Source: JAAZDN01 sp964440875
GTDB lineage: Bacteria > Bacillota_I > Bacilli_A > Erysipelotrichales > Erysipelotrichaceae
Length of the DNA stretch: 24,810 bases
Direction of reading: 5' to 3'
Assembly (NCBI GenBank): GCA_964440875.1
Contig: CAYTTS010000014.1
Coordinates: 1-24,810, forward strand
A model generated the notes under the pieces. It was given only the letters and a program-made list of their open reading frames with translations, was not told where the DNA came from and made no database searches. The first letter of the stretch is position 1, and every line of letters begins with the position of its first letter. Both the position numbers and the translations under genes were made by a program. This document shows, piece by piece, positions 7,260 to 14,904 of the stretch.

Positions 7260-8088
7260 AATCACTCTCTCCTTCATAGTATTTCATAAACTCTTCTTCA
7301 ATACTTAAATCTTTAATTTCTAATGACTTTAACTTCAACTTACTTAAGTTATCTATTAAATCATTAATATCACCTTCATAGTGATAGGCCATTTTTTCAC
7401 CAAGTTCTGATTCATAAGTAACTAGCTTCTTACGGTTTAAGCGCTCTTTCTTCATATCTAAATCATCAACAAGTTTTCCATCTTTAATAATTAAGACACG
7501 ATCACAGTACTTTTCAATCTCACTTAAATTATGACTAGATAGAAATATCGTTAAACCCTCATTTTTTAATTTAAGTATTAAGTCAAAGAACTTACTTTGC
7601 ATTAAAGGGTCTAAGCCATTAGTTGGCTCATCTAAGATCAACAACTTATTAGCTTTAATTAAAGCTTGAATTATTGATACCTTTTTTAAATTTCCAAAAC
7701 TTAATTCTTTAATCTTCTTATTAATATCTAAATCAAAGTACTCACTATACTCTATTGCCTTACTTATATCCACATCCACAAGTTCACTCACTAATTTGAA
7801 GATATCTAACGCGCTTAGATTATCATAAAACTTACTATCACTTGGCATATAAGAAGTAAACGTTTTAATTTCTTTACTATCCTTATTGCAGTCTAAGTCA
7901 AAGATACTTAATTCACCACTACTTGGATTAATAATATTTAAAAGACTTCTAATCGTTGTCGTCTTTCCGGCTCCATTCTTACCAACAAAGCCCGTAATCT
8001 CACCTTCATTTATTGAGAAGCTTATATTATCAACCGCTAAAAAATCGCCATAGCACTTAGTAAATCCTGCTACTTTTATTACAGCCAT
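7246..8088 (-). CDS. ABC transporter ATP-binding protein
   Basis: This 280-residue ATPase would energise the adjacent permease; export is likely for this ABC-2 type. Walker A is GKNGAGKTT (residues 36-44), Walker B is LLILDEPTNGLDP (149-161) and the H-loop is SSHNLSEI. The signature motif is degenerate (LSFGNLKK, about 129-136, instead of LSGGQ), and the Q-loop position reads MPSD without a Gln. The last 60 residues form an acidic and basic tail typical of drug or antimicrobial-peptide exporter ATPases of the CcmA group. The ribosome binding site is GAGGTGAT. No clear promoter is visible after the nusG terminator, so it may rely on read-through. Confidence 0.9.
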   Translation of the reverse strand: MAVIKVAGFTKCYGDFLAVDNISFSINEGEITGFVGKNGAGKTTTIRSLLNIINPSSGELSIFDLDCNKDSKEIKTFTSYMPSDSKFYDNLSALDIFKLVSELVDVDISKAIEYSEYFDLDINKKIKELSFGNLKKVSIIQALIKANKLLILDEPTNGLDPLMQSKFFDLILKLKNEGLTIFLSSHNLSEIEKYCDRVLIIKDGKLVDDLDMKKERLNRKKLVTYESELGEKMAYHYEGDINDLIDNLSKLKLKSLEIKDLSIEEEFMKYYEGESDYEKY

Positions 8089-8120
8089 AGTATCACCTCA
8101 ATTTAATCATAACATACAAT

Positions 8121-8151
8121 AAAAAAGGTAGAACATATTTTGTTCTACCTT
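8121..8151 (-). terminator. nusG terminator
   Basis: A perfect 10-bp stem AAGGTAGAAC/GTTCTACCTT (8125-8134 with 8142-8151) with a 7-nt loop is followed on the minus strand by TTTTTTATT. It lies 6 nt after the nusG stop and ends the rpmG-secE-nusG unit. Confidence 0.88.
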
Positions 8152-8156
8152 AGTAA

Positions 8157-8990
8157 TTAGTCTATTTTTTGTAGATCTAGATAATCAACCTCTGTTGATG
8201 TTTCACGACCAAACATAATTGTTAGAATATCTGCTTTTGCTGTTTCATCATTCATAGCCTCAACAGTACCTTCAATACCTCTGAATGGTCCGTTAAGAAT
8301 CTTAACGAAGTCTCCAACTTCAAAGCTTGCTTTAATCTTAGTATCTGTCATTCCGATACGACGTAGAATACTTTCGATTTCCTCATCTGATACCGGGAAT
8401 GGTTTTGCTCCACCACCACTTGATCCGATAAATCCAGTAACCCCTGGTGTGTTACGAACAACATACCAAGCTTCATCTGTCATTACCATCTCAACAAATA
8501 AGTAACCTGGGTAAAGATTAATCATTTTAGAAACTGGTTTATCTTTTTTAATTTCAATTTCTTCTTCTTCAGCAACTAAAATTTGGTATAAAGCATCTTC
8601 AATACCCATCGTTTCAACACGACGTTGTAAGTTTTCTTTTACACGGTTTTCATGTCCTGAGTATGTATTAACAACATACCAGTGACGTGATTTAATATTA
8701 TCTAATACTTTGATAATTGTGAAAGTTTCTCTATCAACACTACTGTAATCAGCTTCATCTAAAGCTAATTTAATTTGTGTTAAGTGACTTGAGATTTCTA
8801 ATAAGTCACCATATAGTCTAATTCGTCCACGATCAACTAAAGATAATATTTCGTCTAAGACTTTAATTAAATTTTCTGATTGAGCATAATCATGATTGCT
8901 ATCGATTTCCTTAATTTGATAAATTAAGTTTAACATCGCTAATCTAGCTTCATTTGTCTGCTCTTCTACCATTTTATTCTCAATATCCAT
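8157..8990 (-). CDS. nusG: Transcription factor NusG with N-terminal extension
   Basis: NusG binds RNA polymerase, modulates pausing and termination, and couples transcription to translation. The core begins at about residue 102 with SRHWYVVNTYSGHENRVKENL and continues through LYPGYLFVEMVM, NTPGVTGFIGSSGGGAKPFPVS and the KOW domain GDFVKILNGPFRGIEGTVE. The total of 277 residues compares with about 175-180 usually. The additional first 100 residues look all-helical and lack any recognisable domain. The long start is supported: AGGAG lies about 10 nt upstream, and the ATG overlaps the secE stop as TAATG. No good internal start precedes the core. Confidence 0.95.
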   Translation of the reverse strand: MDIENKMVEEQTNEARLAMLNLIYQIKEIDSNHDYAQSENLIKVLDEILSLVDRGRIRLYGDLLEISSHLTQIKLALDEADYSSVDRETFTIIKVLDNIKSRHWYVVNTYSGHENRVKENLQRRVETMGIEDALYQILVAEEEEIEIKKDKPVSKMINLYPGYLFVEMVMTDEAWYVVRNTPGVTGFIGSSGGGAKPFPVSDEEIESILRRIGMTDTKIKASFEVGDFVKILNGPFRGIEGTVEAMNDETAKADILTIMFGRETSTEVDYLDLQKID

Positions 8991-9172
8991 TAAGCTACAA
9001 CTCCTATAATTCTTAATATGAATGAAATTACGAAGTCGCTTAATACGAAGTAAGCTGCAAAGATAGCAATAAATACTATTGATATAAATGTATCTCTACT
9101 TATTTCAACACGCTTAGGCCATCTTATTTTTTTAATTTCACCCATAATACCATTTAAACTGAACCATTTCAT
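8990..9172 (-). CDS. secE: Preprotein translocase subunit SecE
   Basis: This 60-residue single-span subunit clamps SecY in the membrane. The conserved amphipathic GEIKKIRWPKRVEISRDT (residues about 11-28) is followed by one transmembrane helix. The start at 9172 (MKWFSLNG) is preceded by AGGAGG at 9182-9187, 9 nt away. A longer open frame exists, but it runs into the end of rpmG. The ribosome binding site overlaps the rpmG stop (TAGGAGG). The stop overlaps nusG by 1 nt. Confidence 0.95.
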   Translation of the reverse strand: MKWFSLNGIMGEIKKIRWPKRVEISRDTFISIVFIAIFAAYFVLSDFVISFILRIIGVVA

Positions 9173-9185
9173 AATAATACGCCTC

Positions 9186-9344
9186 CTAACGCGTTTCCTG
9201 ATGTAAGGTGTGTTTTCCACACTTCTTACAAAACTTCATCAACTCTAGACGTTCTGTAGATGTTTGTTTATTCTTAACCGTAGAATAATTACGTGATAGA
9301 CAATCTTTACACGTTAATATAATTTTATTTTTCTTTGTCGCCAC
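9186..9344 (-). CDS. rpmG: Ribosomal protein bL33, zinc-ribbon form
   Basis: This short gene encodes 52 residues with a GTG start. The protein reads MATKKNKIILTCKDCLSRNY at the N-terminus and has a second pair of cysteines (CKKC) near the C-terminus. Four cysteines in two CxxC pairs mark the zinc-containing paralogue. An AAGGAG-type ribosome binding site lies 10 nt before the GTG. Position directly before secE-nusG matches the Bacillus order. No other candidate start gives the canonical L33 N-terminus. Confidence 0.93.
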   Translation of the reverse strand: MATKKNKIILTCKDCLSRNYSTVKNKQTSTERLELMKFCKKCGKHTLHQETR

Positions 9345-9374
9345 TACGAAAACACTCCTTTTTTTAATATACTA

Positions 9375-9403
9375 ATATTAACACTATGTTGAAACATAGT
9401 CAA
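9375..9403 (-). promoter_or_regulatory. rpmG-secE-nusG promoter with internal palindrome
   Basis: TTGACT (-35, 9398-9403), a 17-bp spacer and TAATAT (-10, 9375-9380) are seen on the minus strand. The spacer is occupied by a perfect inverted repeat ACTATGTT-TC-AACATAGT (9383-9400), which could be an operator. It lacks the U-tract of a terminator. Confidence 0.6.
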
Positions 9404-9423
9404 CTTAATACCTATTGTAACAG

Positions 9424-10326
9424 TTAAAATACACTTTGCATAATCATGATCACAACCGGAAGTGTTAGTGCACTTAATATTGTGTTTAGTGAAACTAACT
9501 GTGCCCCATAACTTGGGTTTTGACCCAACAGTTCTGAAAACATTGCCGTATTTGCGGCAGATGGAACTGACATCGCAATAACAAAGACTTGTTTAACTAA
9601 AATATCAAATGGCATAAAGTACATAAAGGCAATACTTACTGCCGGAAGCAAGACTAATCTTACAAATGATACGTAGTAGCCCATCTTATTAGTAAAGATT
9701 TCTCTTAAGTTTTCATTAGCTAAGTATACACCTAATATTATCATAGCCAGTGGTGTATTGATTGCTGTCAGTGATCTTACTGATGAGTCTAAAAATGCTG
9801 GTAGACTAATTGGTAAAATAAAGATTATTAAGCCGATCCAAACCCCTTTTGCATTTGGGTTTAAAAAGACAGTACTAAATTTCAACTTTTGTTTTTCTTC
9901 AGATAATAGATTAATACCATAAGTCCACATAAATAAGTGTCCAACGAAGATGATTGGTGTTAGATATGGGATTGCCGTTGTTCCAAATAGTGATCTTATT
10001 ATTGGTATTCCAATAAAACCACGGTTTGAGAAAACACTGGCAAACTTCTCAATATGATGAGTAGACTTAAAGATATGTTCACAGATAAAGATAATTATAA
10101 AAGTAAAGATTACTGTTATAAAGGCAATGATTGCCATCATCTTTAAAAGTTCAAAATTAAACTCTTGGATAAAGGACTCAATGATCGTTAGTGGAATAAT
10201 TATTCTTAATAAGAAACTTGATAAGCCACTAGTTACCTCATCATTAAAGTATCCTAACTTTCTTAAAATAAAGCCAAGAGTCATAAGTGTCGCCATAATT
10301 AAAATTTGATTTATTATAATGTCCAT
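9424..10326 (-). CDS. AEC-family transporter (auxin efflux carrier-like permease)
   Basis: This permease of about 300 residues has some ten hydrophobic segments arranged as two halves. Family-like text includes GFILRKLGYFNDEVTSGLSSF near the N-terminus, SNRGFIGIPIIRSLFG in the middle and PSAANTAMFSELLGQNP near the C-terminus. Bacterial members move organic acids such as malate; the substrate here cannot be told. The start is uncertain. The frame is open to an ATG at 10380, but that abuts the sigma-gene terminator. I choose the ATG at 10324-10326 (MDIIINQ), which gives a normal family length. None of the candidate starts has a clear ribosome binding site. The gene is an insertion relative to the Bacillus sigH-rpmG junction. 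Confidence 0.85.
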   Translation of the reverse strand: MDIIINQILIMATLMTLGFILRKLGYFNDEVTSGLSSFLLRIIIPLTIIESFIQEFNFELLKMMAIIAFITVIFTFIIIFICEHIFKSTHHIEKFASVFSNRGFIGIPIIRSLFGTTAIPYLTPIIFVGHLFMWTYGINLLSEEKQKLKFSTVFLNPNAKGVWIGLIIFILPISLPAFLDSSVRSLTAINTPLAMIILGVYLANENLREIFTNKMGYYVSFVRLVLLPAVSIAFMYFMPFDILVKQVFVIAMSVPSAANTAMFSELLGQNPSYGAQLVSLNTILSALTLPVVIMIMQSVF

Positions 10327-10382
10327 ATATACATTGTAGCTCATTAAACAAGATTTAATGTATAAAAATTGTTTCCCCATTT

Positions 10383-10403
10383 AAAAAAGCTACCGTAGTA
10401 GCT
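10383..10403 (-). terminator. Terminator after SigH-like gene
   Basis: A 6-bp stem AGCTAC/GTAGCT (10398-10403 with 10388-10393) closes a C(TACG)G loop of the very stable UNCG class. T6 follows on the minus strand. The sigma-gene stop codon (10402-10404) overlaps the stem. Confidence 0.82.
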
Positions 10404-10989
10404 AGTTTAATAATCTTTTAACTTTTTGAATTGTATTATCAATCTTCTTTACTGAACACTTTAAGATTGAACTTGACTCCTTATAAGTATAACCTGATAT
10501 TTGTAGAACTAAGACTTTCTTCTCAAAATCGTTGATGACTGTATTATATAAGTACAACTCGCCTAGTGATTCATTATATAAGACTAGTGAACTTGGCTCA
10601 CTATTATCTGAGATGACATCTGAGTAGTATAGACTAAGTTCCTCTGATACAAGTGAGTCTAGTGAAAGACTATTGTAGAACTGTAGACTTGCCATTGAGG
10701 AAAATCTTCTTAAATAGGCTATCATACTTCTTTCAATACAAAGACTTGTAAATGAATAGAAGGGTACACTCATACATTCATCATAGGTATATAAGGAATT
10801 AAATAAGGCAATTTGTCCTTCTTGAAACATATCATCTCGCTCCACACCTTGTGGAGTGTATTTTGAAAATATCTTATTAACATGCTTATAAAGTAATAAT
10901 TTATACTTTTCAATTAATACTTCTTTAGCTTCATCATCACAACAGTTTGACATTAAATATAGAAGTTTGTAGTCATTCATCTTTAACAT
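10402..10989 (-). CDS. SigH-like RNA polymerase sigma factor
   Basis: This 195-residue sigma-70 family protein resembles Bacillus SigH (Spo0H). Region 2 includes GVERDDMFQEGQIALFNSLY (residues 48-67), the polymerase-binding and -10 recognition part. Region 4 includes DFEKKVLVLQISGYTYKESS (154-173) and a helix-turn-helix ending at VKRLLN. Its place after rlmB and before rpmG is that of sigH in Bacillus, with yacP missing between. The linker (about 105-150) is Ser/Tyr-rich and divergent. An AAGGGGGG site lies about 5 nt before the first ATG. The non-sporulating character of probable hosts suggests a competence or recombination role, which is inference. Confidence 0.85.
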   Translation of the reverse strand: MLKMNDYKLLYLMSNCCDDEAKEVLIEKYKLLLYKHVNKIFSKYTPQGVERDDMFQEGQIALFNSLYTYDECMSVPFYSFTSLCIERSMIAYLRRFSSMASLQFYNSLSLDSLVSEELSLYYSDVISDNSEPSSLVLYNESLGELYLYNTVINDFEKKVLVLQISGYTYKESSSILKCSVKKIDNTIQKVKRLLN

Positions 10990-11024
10990 AAGTTCCCCCC
11001 TTATATTACAGGGCTCTATTATAT

Positions 11025-11732
11025 TTAAATACTTCTTTGTCTTAATACCTCATAAAGTAGAACGCCAGTTGCAACTGAAACGTTGAGTGATTCAACATTA
11101 CTCATTGGAATTTTAGCGATATAGTCACATGACTCTCTTACTAAGCGTGACATTCCACTACCTTCACTGCCCATAACTAAGACTAACTTCATCTTATAGT
11201 CGATGTCAGTATAGTTAACAGCTTTTTCTAAGTCACTTCCAACAACCCAGTAACCCTTATCTTTTAAGGTTTCAATTGTGCGTTTTAAGTTATTAACGGA
11301 AGCAATTTTTACATGATCAAGTGCTCCTGCCGCTATTTTAGCTACTGTTGGTGTTACACCGACAGATCTTCTATTTAAGATAATTATTCCGTCAACTCCA
11401 ACTGCCACAGCTGAGCGAATAATCGCCCCAAAATTATGTGGGTCTTCAATTTGATCAAGTAATAAAATTAGCGGGTATTCTTTATCACTAATAATATCTT
11501 CAAGATTAGAGTATTTAAAAGGTTTTACTTCAGCTACTACACCTTGATGATTTCCTTTTATCATTTTATCTATTTGATTTTTATTAATGATATTCACTTT
11601 AATTTTATTAGCTTTTGCTAATTTAATTATATCTTCATGACGATTAGCCAAAAGATATAATTCAATTATACTTCCATCATTATTTTTAAGTTTTTCAAAT
11701 ATAACATTTTTCCCGTAAACATATTCTCTCAT
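11025..11732 (-). CDS. rlmB: 23S rRNA (Gm2251) 2'-O-methyltransferase, SpoU/TrmH family
   Basis: This 235-residue SPOUT-fold enzyme is predicted to methylate the 2'-OH of a conserved G in the 23S P-loop. The N-terminal substrate-binding domain (about 1-75) starts with YVYGKNVIFEKL. The catalytic motifs are DQIEDPHNFGAIIRSA (93-108), LVMGSEGSGMSRLV (185-198) and IPMSNVESLNVSVATGVLLYE (208-228), the last forming the SAM-binding trefoil knot. A GAGGAG ribosome binding site is present. It is 20 nt downstream of mrnC in the cysS operon. Confidence 0.95.
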   Translation of the reverse strand: MREYVYGKNVIFEKLKNNDGSIIELYLLANRHEDIIKLAKANKIKVNIINKNQIDKMIKGNHQGVVAEVKPFKYSNLEDIISDKEYPLILLLDQIEDPHNFGAIIRSAVAVGVDGIIILNRRSVGVTPTVAKIAAGALDHVKIASVNNLKRTIETLKDKGYWVVGSDLEKAVNYTDIDYKMKLVLVMGSEGSGMSRLVRESCDYIAKIPMSNVESLNVSVATGVLLYEVLRQRSI

Positions 11733-11752
11733 ACTAACTCCTCTAAATCGTC

Positions 11753-12139
11753 CTAAACAATTTTATCCATATGGTAGTCTAACATTAAGTCTAAGATGTA
11801 GTTCATTCGCTCTTCATCTTTGTAATGTAGATAACCAATTAAGGCTTCAAAGCCACTTGCAACTCGGTAAACAACAACACTAGCATTTTTCGCTGTTGCC
11901 CCCATGTTGGCATTACGACCTCGTTTATATATATTAAATTCTTCCTCACTTAATAACTCTTCGGCAATTAAGTGATCCATGAAATCAGCTTGGCCATTTG
12001 CTGAAACATAGATAATACTTTTTTCTTGTAAGTCTTTTGACTTAGTGTAGCCTTTAGCTACTAACATTTCTCTTACCTTTAGTGAGATAACTGCATCTCC
12101 AATAAATGATAAAACATTTCCACTATAGCGGTGTGCCAT
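11753..12139 (-). CDS. mrnC: Mini-ribonuclease III
   Basis: This 128-residue protein contains only an RNase III catalytic domain, with no double-stranded RNA-binding domain. The family matures 23S rRNA ends. The likely metal ligands are visible in SFIGDAVISL (Asp15) and GFEALIGYLHY (Glu108). Length and position between cysS and rlmB match Bacillus. The ATG overlaps the cysS stop as TAATG, so translation is coupled. Confidence 0.95.
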   Translation of the reverse strand: MAHRYSGNVLSFIGDAVISLKVREMLVAKGYTKSKDLQEKSIIYVSANGQADFMDHLIAEELLSEEEFNIYKRGRNANMGATAKNASVVVYRVASGFEALIGYLHYKDEERMNYILDLMLDYHMDKIV

Positions 12140-13467
12140 TAAATCAATCCTTTTTCTAATAGAAGATTTCGATATTTGTCTGCCTCATCAAAATTCTTTT
12201 CTAATTTGTATTCATTCCATTTTTTATAATTTTTTATATCTTCATCTTCAATATTAGGGTAAGTATACTTAATACCTAATATATCTAATATTTTTTTCAC
12301 TGAGTTAACTAAGCTAATAATTAAGTCATTGTCTAAGTCTCTTACTCTTAAACTTGCGTTTAATACTTTTATCGTATCAAAGATTACCTTATAGCCGTTT
12401 TGGGTATTAAAATCATTTTCCATCGCCATAATAAAATTATCATATGATTCAAGATCATAGGCATCATTAAATTCATCACCTTTTAAGATAATTGTACTGT
12501 AGGCTTTATTTAGTGAGTTATATATTCTTTCTAACTCGACTTTACTACTTTCAATGATTTCTTCATTTAAGTTTAAAGGTGCACGGTAGTGTGTTGATAA
12601 AATAATCCAACGTACTAAATCATAACCTAAGTCACTTACCATATCTTTAGCAAGTATTAACTCACCTTCTGACTTACTCATCTTCTTATCATTTATATTT
12701 ACTAAACCATTATGCATCCAATAATTAGCTAAGCCATGATCTTCATGTTTTATTGCCTGTGCTAGCTCATTTTCATGGTGTGGAAACTTAAGATCTAAAC
12801 CGCCACCGTGAATATCGATGATTGAGTTAAAACTTTCTTCAATCATAACGACACATTCAGTATGCCAACCCGGTCTTCCTTCGCTCCAGTTAGAACTATA
12901 GTTTTCTCCTAATTCAGTTTTCTTCCATAAGGTAAAATCAAGTGGATTTTCTTTTAAACTATTTTCCTCAATTCGAGCTCCTACAACTAAGTCATCAATG
13001 TTTTGTTTTGACAGTTTACCATAATCAGCAACCTTACTAACTCTAAAATAAACATCACCACTTACTTCATAAGCATAACCTTCATCAATTAGCATTTGTA
13101 TATATGATTTTATCTTATCCATCGTTTCTGTAACTTTAATTGTTTTAGGACGTAAAATATTTAATTCATCACTTAAATCTTCATATGCTTTTATATATCT
13201 TTCTGATAATTCATTAGCACTTATATTTAACTCTAAAGCTCGATTAATAATCTTATCATCAATATCAGTATAGTTTGATACATAATCTACATCATAACCT
13301 AAGGCTTTAAAAACACGATTAACTAAGTCAAAGACGATTAGTGGTCGTGCATTTCCAATATGCGGATCATTGTATACAGTTGGTCCACAAACATACATTG
13401 AAAGTTTACCTTCTTCAATTGGTTTAAAGTCCTCAACTTTATTACTTAAACTATTATAGATTTTCAT
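12139..13467 (-). CDS. cysS: Cysteinyl-tRNA synthetase
   Basis: This class I synthetase charges tRNA-Cys. HIGN (residues 36-39, in CGPTVYNDPHIGNAR) and KMSKS (about 265) form the ATP site. The zinc ligands fit Cys27, the Cys in GWHTECVVM, and HHENE. The 442 residues are slightly short compared with about 465 in Bacillus. I chose the ATG at 13465-13467: AGGAG is 10 nt upstream, whereas the GTG three codons earlier nearly touches it. No T-box leader precedes it. The gene heads an operon with mrnC, rlmB and the sigma factor. Confidence 0.96.
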   Translation of the reverse strand: MKIYNSLSNKVEDFKPIEEGKLSMYVCGPTVYNDPHIGNARPLIVFDLVNRVFKALGYDVDYVSNYTDIDDKIINRALELNISANELSERYIKAYEDLSDELNILRPKTIKVTETMDKIKSYIQMLIDEGYAYEVSGDVYFRVSKVADYGKLSKQNIDDLVVGARIEENSLKENPLDFTLWKKTELGENYSSNWSEGRPGWHTECVVMIEESFNSIIDIHGGGLDLKFPHHENELAQAIKHEDHGLANYWMHNGLVNINDKKMSKSEGELILAKDMVSDLGYDLVRWIILSTHYRAPLNLNEEIIESSKVELERIYNSLNKAYSTIILKGDEFNDAYDLESYDNFIMAMENDFNTQNGYKVIFDTIKVLNASLRVRDLDNDLIISLVNSVKKILDILGIKYTYPNIEDEDIKNYKKWNEYKLEKNFDEADKYRNLLLEKGLI

Positions 13468-13487
13468 CTGTATCACACTCCTTTATT

Positions 13488-13515
13488 ATTATAACCGATT
13501 TTACTTTTTTCGCAA
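13488..13515 (-). promoter_or_regulatory. cysS operon promoter
   Basis: A perfect TATAAT (13488-13493) is preceded at 16 bp by TTGCGA (13510-13515) on the minus strand. The -35 lies within the last codons of the upstream aldehyde dehydrogenase gene. Transcription would start about 15 nt before the cysS start codon, leaving no room for a riboswitch. Confidence 0.65.
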
Positions 13516-14844
13516 TTTATACGGTGGATAAATTATTTTATGTAAGTTTAAAAAACCTTTTTTATAGACAGCCTGTGAGTAAGAGAAGGCCTCATATGAG
13601 TACTTACCATGATATGATCCTAAGCCGGATGACTTAAATCCTGAGAATGGTAAGTTCTCATTAACCATATGTAAGACAGTTGTGTTAATACTTACACCAC
13701 CTGCCTCAATGTTATTTAATAAATAGTAAATATTACTTATACGCTTGCCAAAGATGTAAAGGGCAAGTGGTACCTCAAAGTTTGAGACTACTTTGAATAT
13801 ATCATTAAAATCTTTATATCTAATGATTGGTAGTATTGGTCCAAAGTTTTCCGACTGCATACTTGCTAAGTCATGATAGTTTTCACTATCTGTCTCTAAA
13901 AGAGCTAAACTAAACTTATGATCTTCATCATTAAAGTCTACTTCATTTATTAAATAATCCTCATCACTCTCTATAATATTTTTTAAACGATTGTATTCTT
14001 TCTCATTAACTATTTTTCCAAAGTCTTTTAAGTCTGGATAAAACTTCTTATAGACTAATTTAATCTCACTTACTACTTCATCCGCAATATTGTCATCTAC
14101 TAGTATATAGTCTGTGGCAATACAGGTTTGGCCAGCATTTAAAACTTTTGAGTAGACAATATCTGAGACTGCCTTTTTAATATTGGCATCTCTTAAGATT
14201 ATACTTGGGCTTTTTCCGCCTAATTCAAGTGTCGTATTAATTAGCTTTTTGCTTGCGGCTTCAAGGACAATTTGTCCAACCTTTTTACTTCCGGTAAAGA
14301 AGATCTTATCAAAGTCTAAGCTTAATAGCTCACTATTAATATTGCGGTCGGTTTCAAAGGCGTAAATATATTGCTTGGGAAATACTTCATTCAGTATTTC
14401 TATTAAGACTTTATTAGTATTGCTGCTATTTTTTGATAGTGCTAGCATCGTTGTATTGCCAGCGGCAATACTTCCGATTAATGGATCAATGCTTAAAAGA
14501 AGGGGATAATTATAGGCATTCATAATTAGGGCATTTCCATATGGTACTTTTCTTATATATGATTTTGCTGGTTTTAAGATGAGTGGTGTTTTTACTTTTT
14601 GATCTTTACTATATTTACTTAAGTTTTTTAGCATATGATTAATACTTTTATAGATCATAAAAAGTTCCGTGATATATGCTTCTTCACTACTTTTATTTAA
14701 ATCTAAGTATAAGGCAGCCTTTAATTTCTCTTCATTCTCCTTAAGACTCTTCTTTAAAATTTTAAGTTGTGTTTCACGATAAGTAACACTTTTTGTATAG
14801 TTTAGTTTATAGTATTCTTTTTGTAGTTTTAATATTTCTTTCAT
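13501..14844 (-). CDS. Aldehyde dehydrogenase, ALDH3-like
   Basis: This 447-residue NAD(P)-dependent enzyme oxidises aldehydes to acids. Glu207 in TTLELGGKSP activates, and Cys241 in NAGQTCIATDY is the nucleophile. The cofactor-fold motif FFTGSKKVGQ (182-191) and the C-terminal FSGFKSSGLGSYHGKYSYEAFS follow class 3 enzymes such as Bacillus YwdH. The C-terminal tail is basic and hydrophobic (IIYPPYKLRKK), as in membrane-associated ALDH3 forms. The natural substrate is unknown; long-chain aldehydes are possible. It starts about 15 nt after the gapA terminator with a GAGGTG ribosome binding site and no separate promoter that I can see. Confidence 0.9.
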   Translation of the reverse strand: MKEILKLQKEYYKLNYTKSVTYRETQLKILKKSLKENEEKLKAALYLDLNKSSEEAYITELFMIYKSINHMLKNLSKYSKDQKVKTPLILKPAKSYIRKVPYGNALIMNAYNYPLLLSIDPLIGSIAAGNTTMLALSKNSSNTNKVLIEILNEVFPKQYIYAFETDRNINSELLSLDFDKIFFTGSKKVGQIVLEAASKKLINTTLELGGKSPSIILRDANIKKAVSDIVYSKVLNAGQTCIATDYILVDDNIADEVVSEIKLVYKKFYPDLKDFGKIVNEKEYNRLKNIIESDEDYLINEVDFNDEDHKFSLALLETDSENYHDLASMQSENFGPILPIIRYKDFNDIFKVVSNFEVPLALYIFGKRISNIYYLLNNIEAGGVSINTTVLHMVNENLPFSGFKSSGLGSYHGKYSYEAFSYSQAVYKKGFLNLHKIIYPPYKLRKK

Positions 14845-14858
14845 CCACTCACCTCATT

Positions 14859-14883
14859 AAAAAAGAGTGGACTGGCCACTCTT
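14859..14883 (-). terminator. gapA terminator
   Basis: An 8-bp stem AAGAGTGG/CCACTCTT (14863-14870 with 14876-14883) with a 5-nt loop is followed by T6 on the minus strand. It lies 21 nt after the gapA stop. Confidence 0.88.
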
Positions 14884-14904
14884 AAGTTTTTACTCAAATG
14901 ATTC

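Noticed and set aside
9173..9220. Longer secE frame starting at 9220
   Set aside because: It overlaps the end of rpmG and places the strong AGGAGG site inside the gene; MKWFSLNG at 9172 fits SecE length.
9345..9423. Palindrome at 9383-9400 as a terminator of the AEC gene
   Set aside because: No U-tract follows on the minus strand; placement between -35 and -10 favours a promoter-associated element.
13468..13500. T-box or cysteine-responsive leader before cysS
   Set aside because: Only about 15 nt separate the predicted transcription start from the start codon; no T-box motif is present.
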